Of a stretch of DNA of 64,000 bases, positions 57,084 through 64,000 are shown piece after piece (position 1 is the stretch's first letter; each line of letters opens with the position of its first letter). Origin of the DNA: Pseudomonas sp. RIT-PI-r (GTDB lineage: Bacteria; Pseudomonadota; Gammaproteobacteria; Pseudomonadales; Pseudomonadaceae); contig NZ_LIGE01000020.1 of the NCBI RefSeq assembly GCF_001297015.1, positions 41,722 through 105,721 of the forward strand. Reading direction: 5' to 3'. Under the pieces are notes generated by a model. It ran no database searches. It saw only the letters and a list, made by a program, of their open reading frames with translations, and was not told where the DNA came from. A program made the translations under genes and the position numbers.

Positions 57084-59312
57084 CTACAGCGTGGTCACCG
57101 AGACTGTGCGCACCGTGCCTTGGGACGAACGGATCGTCGCGGTCGGGTTGGCCGATGGCACTACCAGCGTGTTGTTCAGCGTCAGCCGCCAGCGTCCGGT
57201 CAACGGCACCGTGGTGGTGCCAAGGGTGACCAGCCCGGTCGGGGTGGTGACCTGCACGGTGATGGTGTTGCCGGTGGTCACCGACGAAGTACCGGTGAAG
57301 TCCCAGTTGAAGCGCCCGCCGGAGCGTGCCTGCACCGTAGAAGCGGTGACGGCGAACGTTTCCGCCGCTGGTCTTGGCGACACTTGCACCGTGACCGTGG
57401 CCGGCGTCGACAGGGCACCGAAGTTGTCCCGGGCGATGTAGGTGAAGGTCGTGGTGAACGCCGTGGTCACGGTGGCCGGTGGGGTGTAGGTGATCACCGT
57501 GCCGTTGCTGCTGACCGTGCCGCGACCAGCGGCGGGTTGGGTCAGGCTGGCGACGGCCAGAGGCACGTTGCCTTCCGGGTCGGTGTCGTTGGCCAACACG
57601 TTGATCGGGATCGCCACACCGAGCGTGGCGACGGCGTCAGCGACGGCGGTCGGTGCCTGGTTCGGTGCGACGGTAATCGTCACGGTGGCCGGGTTGGCCG
57701 AAGCCAGGCCTTTGGCGTCCTGCGCCTTGTAGGTAAAGGTCGTGGTCAGTGGCGCGTTCACCACCGCTGGCGGGGTGTAGACCACGGCAGCGGTGCCGCT
57801 GAGGGCGACGGTGCCTTGGCCGGCTGCCGGTTGGGTCAACGCGGTGATGCCCAGCGGATTATCGCCATCGGGATCGCTGTCGTTGGTCAACAGGCTGAGG
57901 GTGATCGGCACGCCGAAGCTGGTGCTGCCGGTGTCCGCGTTGCTGATTGGCGCCTGGTTTTCACCAGTGTCCGGCGCAGTGCCGACCACGACGACAGCCT
58001 CGGTGTCACTGCCGCCGGCGGCGGATTTCACCGTCACGGTGGCCGGTGGCTGAGTCAGGTCGGCAACGGTAATGCGCTGCAGGGTGCCGGTCTTCGACAG
58101 ACGTCCGTAGCCTTGGGCAACCATGTCCGGAATCGCCACTTCATCGCTCGATGTCGCTTCGATCAACAGGCTTTTGTTGGCCCAGCTGTAGCGCGCGGTT
58201 TGTACTTTCACGACGTCGGTGAGCTTGGCCGATACGGCGGTCGGACGCGTGGTACCGGTGGGGTTGGTCGCGGTCACGACGACTACCGGAGGTACCGCGC
58301 CAGTGCCCAATCGGTGGCCGAAGAACAGGCCGTTGTTGTCACCCAACAGGCTGGTCTGGCACGGCGTCGGCGGTGGGCCGGGCAGCAGCGCCACGCTTTC
58401 GCGGAAGCACAGACTTGAGCTGTTAGCCGCTTTGGCGAACACTTCGGCACGCACGCCGGCAGCGGTGCGGCGGTAGGTGGCGCGGTCGATTTCCACTTGG
58501 GTTTGCTGGCGGTTGTCGAGCACTTTGCCGGACAGGCTGAACACGTTGGACTGGATGGTTCCGGCAGGCCCGGTGATCCGCAGGAAGTTGGTGTTGAACG
58601 GGCTGCCCGTCACCGCTTCGTTGAGGTTCGGGTCGCCGACAAACGTTTCCGTGGCACCGGTGTCCGGGTTCACTTCGGTGTAGGGGCCGTTGACGCTGCG
58701 CAGGAACGGGCCGATGGCACCACCGACAGCGCCGGAGAAATTACCCGGCGCGCCAATGCCGATGTCGCGAGTGATGTTGATCGCTCGCCGACCGGGGGCG
58801 GTGACGTTGACCGTTTCCACGCCATAGGGGTGAGTGATGGTGTAGGTGCCGGCAACGGGCACGTTCACCCGGATGCGAATCCGCGCGAAGCTTTGCTGAT
58901 CACCATCCACAGGATTTTCCGAGGCGAACGCTGCTTCTATCCCGGCGACATAAGCATCCACGCCATAGCCGGCAGGATTGTCGGCAATTGCGGTTTCGGC
59001 CAGGAACCAGAAGGCTTCCGGCGGCCAGTTGTCAGGGAAAATCATCGGCTGGGCGTCGTCGTAGATCCCCGGCTCGGCGAGCAGGATGCACATGTAGGCC
59101 GGCGGCGTGGTAGCCGCCACGCGCGAGCTGGCCGCGCGCGACTGACAGAGCTCCATCGACAGCTGATTTTCGTCCTGATACCACATCGGGAATTTCCCGG
59201 TGGCGAAGGTGTAGGGGCCGGGGTCGACGGCGGCGAGTTGCGCATAGGCACTGCCGGTCAGCGAGAGAGCGAGCCCGAGCGCGTTGAGCGCAAAGCGTGG
59301 CCACTTGTTCAT
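57084..59312 (-). CDS. Large secreted protein: curlin-locus domain plus Ig/cadherin-like repeats
   Basis: A 742-residue protein with signal peptide (about 1-24, LSLTGSAYA). Residues about 25-330 match its upstream neighbour (WYQDE, GDQQSFARIRIRV, THPYGV, PGRRAINITRDIGIG, IGPFLRSVNGPY, VTGSPFNTNF). From about 450 come two tandem cadherin/Ig-like repeats, each starting NQAP and carrying LTNDSDPDGDN or LANDTDPEGN and ending with TFTYxAxD, then a final beta domain ending RTVSVTTL. It is a likely surface or adhesin protein. The start at 59312 follows CAGGAGGCATC. The gene lies 35 bp after its paralogue and 72 bp before the short curlin gene. Confidence 0.82.
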   Translation of the reverse strand: MNKWPRFALNALGLALSLTGSAYAQLAAVDPGPYTFATGKFPMWYQDENQLSMELCQSRAASSRVAATTPPAYMCILLAEPGIYDDAQPMIFPDNWPPEAFWFLAETAIADNPAGYGVDAYVAGIEAAFASENPVDGDQQSFARIRIRVNVPVAGTYTITHPYGVETVNVTAPGRRAINITRDIGIGAPGNFSGAVGGAIGPFLRSVNGPYTEVNPDTGATETFVGDPNLNEAVTGSPFNTNFLRITGPAGTIQSNVFSLSGKVLDNRQQTQVEIDRATYRRTAAGVRAEVFAKAANSSSLCFRESVALLPGPPPTPCQTSLLGDNNGLFFGHRLGTGAVPPVVVVTATNPTGTTRPTAVSAKLTDVVKVQTARYSWANKSLLIEATSSDEVAIPDMVAQGYGRLSKTGTLQRITVADLTQPPATVTVKSAAGGSDTEAVVVVGTAPDTGENQAPISNADTGSTSFGVPITLSLLTNDSDPDGDNPLGITALTQPAAGQGTVALSGTAAVVYTPPAVVNAPLTTTFTYKAQDAKGLASANPATVTITVAPNQAPTAVADAVATLGVAIPINVLANDTDPEGNVPLAVASLTQPAAGRGTVSSNGTVITYTPPATVTTAFTTTFTYIARDNFGALSTPATVTVQVSPRPAAETFAVTASTVQARSGGRFNWDFTGTSSVTTGNTITVQVTTPTGLVTLGTTTVPLTGRWRLTLNNTLVVPSANPTATIRSSQGTVRTVSVTTL

Positions 59313-59347
59313 GATGCCTCCTGATGCGGATCTGGGCATGTGAGCGT

Positions 59348-60694
59348 TCATTGCACGATGACCACTTCTTCGGTGTCGCTGCCGCCGTTGGACGACGTCA
59401 CGCGAACCCGGGACGGCGGAATCGGCGAGATCCCGGTGGCCAGCGTTTTCACCGCGCTGGCGCCACCGAGTGCACCGATTGCGGCGCCGCTGCCGGCGGT
59501 GGCGGTGGGTAGTGGCGGGGAGGGTTCGCCGCTGGTCGAGGCTACGACGGTGAGTTGTCCGGAGCTCAGGCTGTATTGAGCGCTCTGGATCACCACTAGG
59601 TCGGTCAGGGCCATGGGCAGGGTGGTCGGCGTGCTGCTGGCGATGGCCAGGTGGTTGTCGGCGGTCACCTGCAGCGTGGTCGGCAAGGTCGGGTTGGCCG
59701 ACGCTTGCGCGTACCAGCTACCGGTGCTGTTGGCCTCGGTCATGTTCAGCACGGGCGTGCTGCTGGTGATGGCCGCTGTGCCCGGGGCTGGCGGTGCAAG
59801 GACGAAAACGTCTTGCTGCGCCACCGGTGCGCTGTCGCCGGCCTTGCGTGAGTAGGTGCTGCGCTGCGCGATCATCGGCGTGGGTCGAACCACGGTCGAC
59901 AACTTGCCGGAGACGGCAAAGGTGGTGGCGCGCAGATCCAGACCGTTCGGGCCTTCGATGCGCACGTAGTTGGTGTTGAACGGGCTGCCAGTGACCGCCT
60001 CGCTGAGGTTCGGGTCGCCAACGAATTGTTCGGCGGCACCGGTCAGCGGGTTGGTCTCGGTGTAGGGGCCGTTGACGCTGCGCAGGAACGGGCCGATGTC
60101 ACCCTTGAGCGCGCCGTCGTAGGTTTTCGGCGTGCCGATGCCGATGTCGCGGGTCATGTTGATTGCACGGCGGCCGGGGGTGTCGATGTTGAACACGTCG
60201 ACGCCGTACGGGTGGGTGATGACGTAGGTGCCGGCGGTCGGCACATCGACGCGAATACGGATTCGCGCGAAGCTGACTTGATCGCCCTCGACCGGTTCCT
60301 CGGCAGCGAATGCGGCTTCGATGGCGCTGACGTAGGTCAGGTCAATGCCGCGTGCGGCGTCGACAAGGGTGGTCTCGCCGGTGAACCAGAACGCTTCATC
60401 GGGGAAGTTGCTCGGGAACACGATCGGCTGGGCGTCATCGAACACCCCGGGAGTTGGCAGCAGCGAGCACATGTACGACGGCGCGCCGGGAGCGCTGGGC
60501 ACCCGCGAGCTGAGTGCTTTGGACAGGCACAGATCCAGCGTGCGACCGTGGGTGTCCTGATACCAACTGGCGAAACCACCGGTGGCCGGCGCGTACGGGC
60601 CCGGATCAACAGCAAACAAAGCGGCCTGGGCAATGCCCTGGGCCAAGGCGCTCACGACCAGGACGGTCGCGGTTTTGGACAGTAAAGGGTGCAT
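59348..60694 (-). CDS. Secreted protein, paralogue of the next gene, unknown family
   Basis: A 448-residue exported protein with signal peptide (about 1-24, LAQGIAQA). The shared domain has Cys in LDLCLSKAL and YMCSLLPTPG, DDAQPIVFPSNFPDEAFWF, SFARIRIRVDVPTAGTYVI, THPYGVDVFN and VTGSPFNTNYVRI. The C-terminus ends SSNGGSDTEEVVIVQ, the same phrase at which the paralogue continues into its repeats (GGSDTEAVVVV), so one arose from the other by loss or gain of the repeat region. First gene of the minus-strand set. The function is unknown. Confidence 0.8.
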   Translation of the reverse strand: MHPLLSKTATVLVVSALAQGIAQAALFAVDPGPYAPATGGFASWYQDTHGRTLDLCLSKALSSRVPSAPGAPSYMCSLLPTPGVFDDAQPIVFPSNFPDEAFWFTGETTLVDAARGIDLTYVSAIEAAFAAEEPVEGDQVSFARIRIRVDVPTAGTYVITHPYGVDVFNIDTPGRRAINMTRDIGIGTPKTYDGALKGDIGPFLRSVNGPYTETNPLTGAAEQFVGDPNLSEAVTGSPFNTNYVRIEGPNGLDLRATTFAVSGKLSTVVRPTPMIAQRSTYSRKAGDSAPVAQQDVFVLAPPAPGTAAITSSTPVLNMTEANSTGSWYAQASANPTLPTTLQVTADNHLAIASSTPTTLPMALTDLVVIQSAQYSLSSGQLTVVASTSGEPSPPLPTATAGSGAAIGALGGASAVKTLATGISPIPPSRVRVTSSNGGSDTEEVVIVQ

Positions 60695-60913
60695 GAGTTA
60701 ATCCCTCTATCAAAGTACCTGCCCCTTGGGGATGGGTCAGTTGAAGGGGCCTGTACACCTTCCATGCCAAGGTGCGGTGAATGGGCGGGAGAAGGCCGGA
60801 TTAGAAGGGTTTGCAGGAATGAAGCTGGGGTTTTTGGCCCGCGGGGAAAGGGCGTCATTCCCCAGAATCGGGGACGGTGGGGATGACCATCATTGTCCGC
60901 CTTACACAACCCC

Positions 60914-61006
60914 CCTGTAGGAGTTAGCCTGCTCGCGATAGCGGTCACCCTGTACCAAAAATCTCAGCTGACCCACCGCGATCGCGAGCAGGCTCACTCC
61001 TACAGG
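60914..61006. repeat. REPIN-like inverted repeat
   Basis: Arms CCTGTAGGAGTTAGCCTGCT... (60914-60939) and its inverse (60981-61006) are inverted with one mismatch. First of three adjacent REP elements in the 60695-61367 gap. Confidence 0.85.
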
Positions 61007-61007
61007 G

Positions 61008-61159
61008 TTCTTCGGTGAACACAAAACAGGTGAGCGAACCAGGCCAATTTGGGAGCGGGCCTGCTCGCGAATGCGGACTTCCTGTGACGAAAATGTCGAC
61101 TGACCTGCCGCCTTCGCGAGCAAGCTTCTTCGGTGTAAACAAAATATGTGGGCGACCGA
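61008..61159. repeat. Direct repeat of REP spacer sequences
   Basis: TTCTTCGGTGAACACAAAAC (from 61008) and TTCTTCGGTGTAAACAAAAT (from 61126) are alike over about 34 bases, 118 bp apart, so the REP element and its spacer were duplicated in tandem. Confidence 0.65.
61050..61127. repeat. Partially deleted REPIN-like element
   Basis: The left arm 61050-61076 (TGGGAGCGGGCCTGCTCGCG...) pairs with 61108-61127 only over the inner part; the outer ten bases of the right arm are missing. Confidence 0.7.
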
Positions 61160-61162
61160 GAT

Positions 61163-61261
61163 CCCTGTAGGAGCTGCCGCAGGCTGCGATCTTTTGATCT
61201 TGATTTAATAAGACAGGATCAAAAGATCGCAGCCTCGTTTCACTCGACAGCTCCTACAGGG
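61163..61261. repeat. REP-like inverted repeat of a second family
   Basis: CCCTGTAGGAGCTGCCGCAG... with GGCTGCGATCTTTTGATC (61163-61199) is inverted at 61217-61261 with a short insertion. It is a different family from the GCGAGCAGGCT type. Confidence 0.8.
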
Positions 61262-61367
61262 ACTTGTGGTGGTTTGGGAGGTGTATATCGGGGCGATATC
61301 CCCGCAACCGGGCAAACCCCCACCCGTGGGCTATAACCCTATAGGGACGTATAGAGAAGTCGCCGCC

Positions 61368-62816
61368 ATGAACATGCAGTCGAAATCGCTACCGGTCGAG
61401 GAGGGCAATCTGCGCTTGAGCTCGCGCAAGCAGTCGTTCAACCTGCTGCGCTGGTTTTCGCTGATCAGCATGGCGGTGATTGGTACCGTGGCCATTGCGC
61501 TTGGCGCGGTGTCGACGCGTTTTGTCATTGATGAAAGCGTGCAGCGTGATGCCTTGCTCACCGCACAGTTCATTCAGGCGATCGCCTCGGCCGAGGTGCG
61601 CCATGTGTCGATTCCCAACGTGCGGACCATGGGGGAATTGCTTGACCCACGTCAGGACACGAACTTTCCCGAGGTCAGTCCGCAAGCCCGGGCCGATGCT
61701 CGGGGCGAGTTTCTCGATCACATCGAACACTTGCCGGACGTGATTCTCGCCAATATTTATGCGCCCGACCGCCAGGTGATCTGGTCAACCAACCCCGCGC
61801 TCATTGGCACCAACATTCATGCCGATGAAGACCTCGATCGCGCCTTTAACGAAAAAATCCCCGTTTCTGCCAGTTACCACGATGTCGACAAGGCCCGCGA
61901 AGAACAGAAATTCATCACGCCGCCGGACTACATCTTCATCGAGAACTACATCCCGCTGTTCGACGCCGAGGGCAAGAACGTCACAGCAATGGTCGAGATT
62001 TACAAGGAACCCAAGGATCTGATCGCGCGCATGGAGCGCGGGATGGTGCTGATCTGGCTGGCCACCGCGCTCGGCGGCGGGCTGATTTATTTGGGCCTGT
62101 ACTGGATCGTGCGGCGTGCGGCGATTCTGCTCGCGGCCCAGCAAAAACAACTGATCGCCAATGAAACCTTTGTCGCCCTGGGCGAGATGTCTTCAGCGGT
62201 GGCGCACAGTTTGCGCAATCCGTTGGCGACGATTCGTTCCAGCGCTGAACTGGCGCTGGAATTCGACGCCGGCCCGGCAGAAAAGAACATCAACGACATC
62301 ATTGGTCAGGTCGATCGCATGTCGAAATGGGTGCGCGAACTGCTGCAATCGCTGCGACCACTCAACGATGATCCGGAACCGGTGAACCTGGTGGCGGCGT
62401 TGCACGAAAGCCTGGTGGCGTTCGAACAACAGATCGCCAGGGCCGGGGTGAGGGTGGTGTTTCATCCGCAACACACGCCGATGGTGCTCAGCCAACCGGT
62501 GCAACTGACGCAGATCCTCAACAGCCTTTTGGCCAATGCACTCGAAGCGATGGACAAGGGCGGCACATTGACCGTCAGCCTTGAACCAAGCGATGACCGG
62601 GGTGTGTGCGTGGTGCTCAGCGATACCGGTAAAGGCATGAACGAAGAGCAACGGACCATGGCCTTCCGGCCGTTTTTCACCACCAAAACCGGTGGTCTGG
62701 GCGTCGGCCTGGTGCTGGTCAAACGCATCATGGAACGCTTCGGTGGCGGCGTGACCCTCGACAGCCGCGAAGGCGAGGGCACCACCGTGCGCCTGGCCTT
62801 TCAACTCGTCCCCTGA
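61368..62816 (+). CDS. Membrane sensor histidine kinase (NtrB/MnxS-like)
   Basis: A 482-residue kinase: TM1 (about 28-50), a periplasmic sensor domain (about 51-222), TM2 (about 223-245), then HisKA with H280 in SSAVAHSLRNPLATIRSSAE and HATPase_c with N box NSLLANALEAMDKGG, G1 DTGKGM and G2 GGLGVGLVLVKRI. No receiver domain or partner regulator is in the window. The Met at 61368 is preferred for lack of resemblance further up. It may control the multicopper oxidase that follows, whose promoter is sigma-54 type. Confidence 0.9.
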   Translation: MNMQSKSLPVEEGNLRLSSRKQSFNLLRWFSLISMAVIGTVAIALGAVSTRFVIDESVQRDALLTAQFIQAIASAEVRHVSIPNVRTMGELLDPRQDTNFPEVSPQARADARGEFLDHIEHLPDVILANIYAPDRQVIWSTNPALIGTNIHADEDLDRAFNEKIPVSASYHDVDKAREEQKFITPPDYIFIENYIPLFDAEGKNVTAMVEIYKEPKDLIARMERGMVLIWLATALGGGLIYLGLYWIVRRAAILLAAQQKQLIANETFVALGEMSSAVAHSLRNPLATIRSSAELALEFDAGPAEKNINDIIGQVDRMSKWVRELLQSLRPLNDDPEPVNLVAALHESLVAFEQQIARAGVRVVFHPQHTPMVLSQPVQLTQILNSLLANALEAMDKGGTLTVSLEPSDDRGVCVVLSDTGKGMNEEQRTMAFRPFFTTKTGGLGVGLVLVKRIMERFGGGVTLDSREGEGTTVRLAFQLVP

Positions 62817-62828
62817 ACCCCACATTCC

Positions 62829-62990
62829 CTGTAGGAGCCGCCGAAGGCTGCGATCTTTTGATCTTGATCGTTCCCACGCTCTGCGTGGGAATGCCTCAAG
62901 GGACGCTCCGCGTTCCAATGGGACGCAGAGCGTCCCGGGCTGCATTCCCACGCAGAGCGGGGGAACGATCACTCTTAAAGATCGCAGCCT
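62829..62990. repeat. Nested repeat: one inverted repeat inserted in another
   Basis: The outer pair AGGCTGCGATCTTT (62845-62858) and AAAGATCGCAGCCT (62977-62990) is the second REP family seen at 61163. Inside it GATCGTTCCCACGCTCTGCG...TGGGAATGC (62866-62894) pairs with GCATTCCCACGCAGAG...GGAACGATC (62942-62970), itself containing a GGGACGCTC/GAGCGTCCC pair. Confidence 0.8.
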
Positions 62991-63128
62991 GCGTCAGTTG
63001 GTACACAAGTTTATAAACGCCGCAAAAACTTATGAACTTCCCCCACCAGTGGGTGTCAAGCCCCGGTCACCGGGAAGTGGGGAAACCCACAGCATCCCCA
63101 AGCCCCTGTTACAACTGGAAATAATTTC

Positions 63129-63145
63129 TTGGCGCACTAGTTGCA
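63129..63145 (+). promoter_or_regulatory. Sigma-54 (RpoN) promoter of the multicopper oxidase
   Basis: TTGGCGC-ACTAG-TTGCA (63129-63145) has the invariant GG at 63131-63132 and GC at 63143-63144 with exactly ten bases between, matching TGGCAC-N5-TTGCA with one change. It lies 38 bp before the ATG. Confidence 0.85.
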
Positions 63146-63182
63146 AAACACCATCACCCCTTCCTTGATGAGGCGGCTGGTG

Positions 63183-64000
63183 ATGGATAGAACAACGCGT
63201 GACCCAAGCAACACCTTCCTGCTGACGCCGTTGAGCGTCTTTCTGATGTTGACCCTCGGCACCATGGCCGGCGTCCGCGCCAGTCCCATTGATGACGAGC
63301 GACAGCCAGAAGTCTCCGATCCCTCGGCTTACTACGACGAACCGGCCGACCGCGCTGGCGCGCTAAACGCCATTCTGACCATGCCGGAGGCCAACGAAGA
63401 CTCCTTCGATCTACCTGACGGGGTCAAAGGCGATCGCGCTGAAACGCGTATCGAAAACGTCCTGCCACCCTCCGTGCAGACCAGTTTCAACTACCCCACC
63501 AACGGCAAGCCGAGCCCGCTCTATGGCGCGCAGCCGTTCACCCAGCAGTTGACCCTGTTCGAAGAGTTCGGCCCGGAAAAACTCGACCCGACCACCCCGG
63601 CCGCGCCGCTGCCGTTTCCACCAGCGGCGATCGGCCCGGCACCGGCCCAAGATCCGAACAACATCGCCCGCAGCGCGCCGCCCGGCACTGCGCTTGATGC
63701 GTTCCTGCGGCAACCCGGTCTGACGCCATTCCCCAGCCAGTTCGCCAACGTCGTCGACCGCAATCCGTGGCAGGCGCAGATCGAGGTGTACCTCAACCGC
63801 CATATCGGCTCGTCCGCCGAAGGGCGGCCACCAGGAAAAGGCTGGGCGCACCAGCGCTGGAACGAGTTCTACCCGCAAGTCGCCTACAAAACCGTGCAGA
63901 CCGGCGCGCGCCTCAATGGTGGCCTGCGCGGCAATGGGGGAATGCCCCCCTATCCCCCCGGGGAGGTGCGCGCCCGCCGCCCGCATCCCACACGCGCCAC
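63183..64000 (+). CDS. N-terminal part of a large multicopper oxidase, possibly manganese-oxidising type (runs off window)
   Basis: An open frame of 272 codons with a signal peptide (to about residue 34, GTMAGVRA-SP), a Pro-rich lead and the start of an MCO core: NPWQAQIEVYLNRHIGSSAE, then WAHQRWNEFYPQVAYKTVQT and GARLNGGLR. These segments resemble the large Pseudomonas oxidases of the MnxG/McoA kind, as I remember them. Copper ligands are beyond the window. The frame stays open to the last base but the final 20 residues diverge from what the family leads one to expect (see findings). Confidence 0.65.
   Translation, partial: MDRTTRDPSNTFLLTPLSVFLMLTLGTMAGVRASPIDDERQPEVSDPSAYYDEPADRAGALNAILTMPEANEDSFDLPDGVKGDRAETRIENVLPPSVQTSFNYPTNGKPSPLYGAQPFTQQLTLFEEFGPEKLDPTTPAAPLPFPPAAIGPAPAQDPNNIARSAPPGTALDAFLRQPGLTPFPSQFANVVDRNPWQAQIEVYLNRHIGSSAEGRPPGKGWAHQRWNEFYPQVAYKTVQTGARLNGGLRGNGGMPPYPPGEVRARRPHPTRA

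Noticed and set aside
57120..58418. A 432-codon plus-strand frame within the large secreted protein gene
   Set aside because: Composed of GRWRR-type low-complexity stretches; opposite to a gene with signal peptide and clear repeats.

Overview
The window is chromosomal DNA of a Pseudomonas, almost certainly of the P. fluorescens group. The reasons are the leuB-asd-usg1-fimV-truA-trpF-accD-folC-dedD-cvpA-purF-metZ order, an RsmE-type CsrA homologue, an infC gene whose frame begins with ATT codons, high-GC codon use and many short inverted-repeat (REP/REPIN-like) elements of the kind common in this group.

Layout. 1-15.7 kb is a co-directional housekeeping block (leucine, aspartate-family, tryptophan, fatty-acid, folate, purine and methionine metabolism plus the polar organiser FimV). 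15.9-16.3 kb is a tRNA-Val/Asp/Asp cluster. 16.8-22.4 kb is an operon for a Tat-exported molybdenum hydroxylase with an iron-sulfur subunit, a triheme cytochrome c and an XdhC chaperone. 22.4-30.9 kb holds assorted genes: an FAD amine oxidase, tRNA-Val, a decayed locus with a PAAR-like motif, a candidate sRNA, rsmE, a siderophore-interacting protein, endonuclease I, a periplasmic glutaminase-asparaginase and a small gene with a good FliA promoter. 31.0-38.0 kb is the ribose operon rbsBACRKD with an exported nucleoside hydrolase as last gene, so nucleosides could be split outside the cytoplasm and the ribose imported. 38-40 kb has small envelope genes and a cold shock gene. 40.4-47.7 kb is the translation cluster thrS-infC-rpmI-rplT-pheS-pheT-ihfA-merR.

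From the tRNA-Pro gene at 47.8 kb to about 53.8 kb lies an accessory region: a tyrosine-recombinase remnant that has lost its catalytic Tyr, a phage tail-protein fragment, a frameshifted small gene and a run of small lipoprotein, membrane and secreted hypotheticals. After an alpha/beta hydrolase comes a minus-strand gene set (60.7 to 55.1 kb) made only of exported proteins: two paralogous secreted proteins, one extended by Ig/cadherin-like repeats, then a short and a very long curlin-repeat protein. No csgE, csgF, csgG or csgD is visible, so this is a curli-like amyloid locus of unusual composition and the best candidate for an undescribed system here. The window ends with a sensor histidine kinase and the 5' part of a large multicopper oxidase behind a textbook sigma-54 promoter, an arrangement reminiscent of Mn(II)-oxidation loci. 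The last ~65 bases look degraded.
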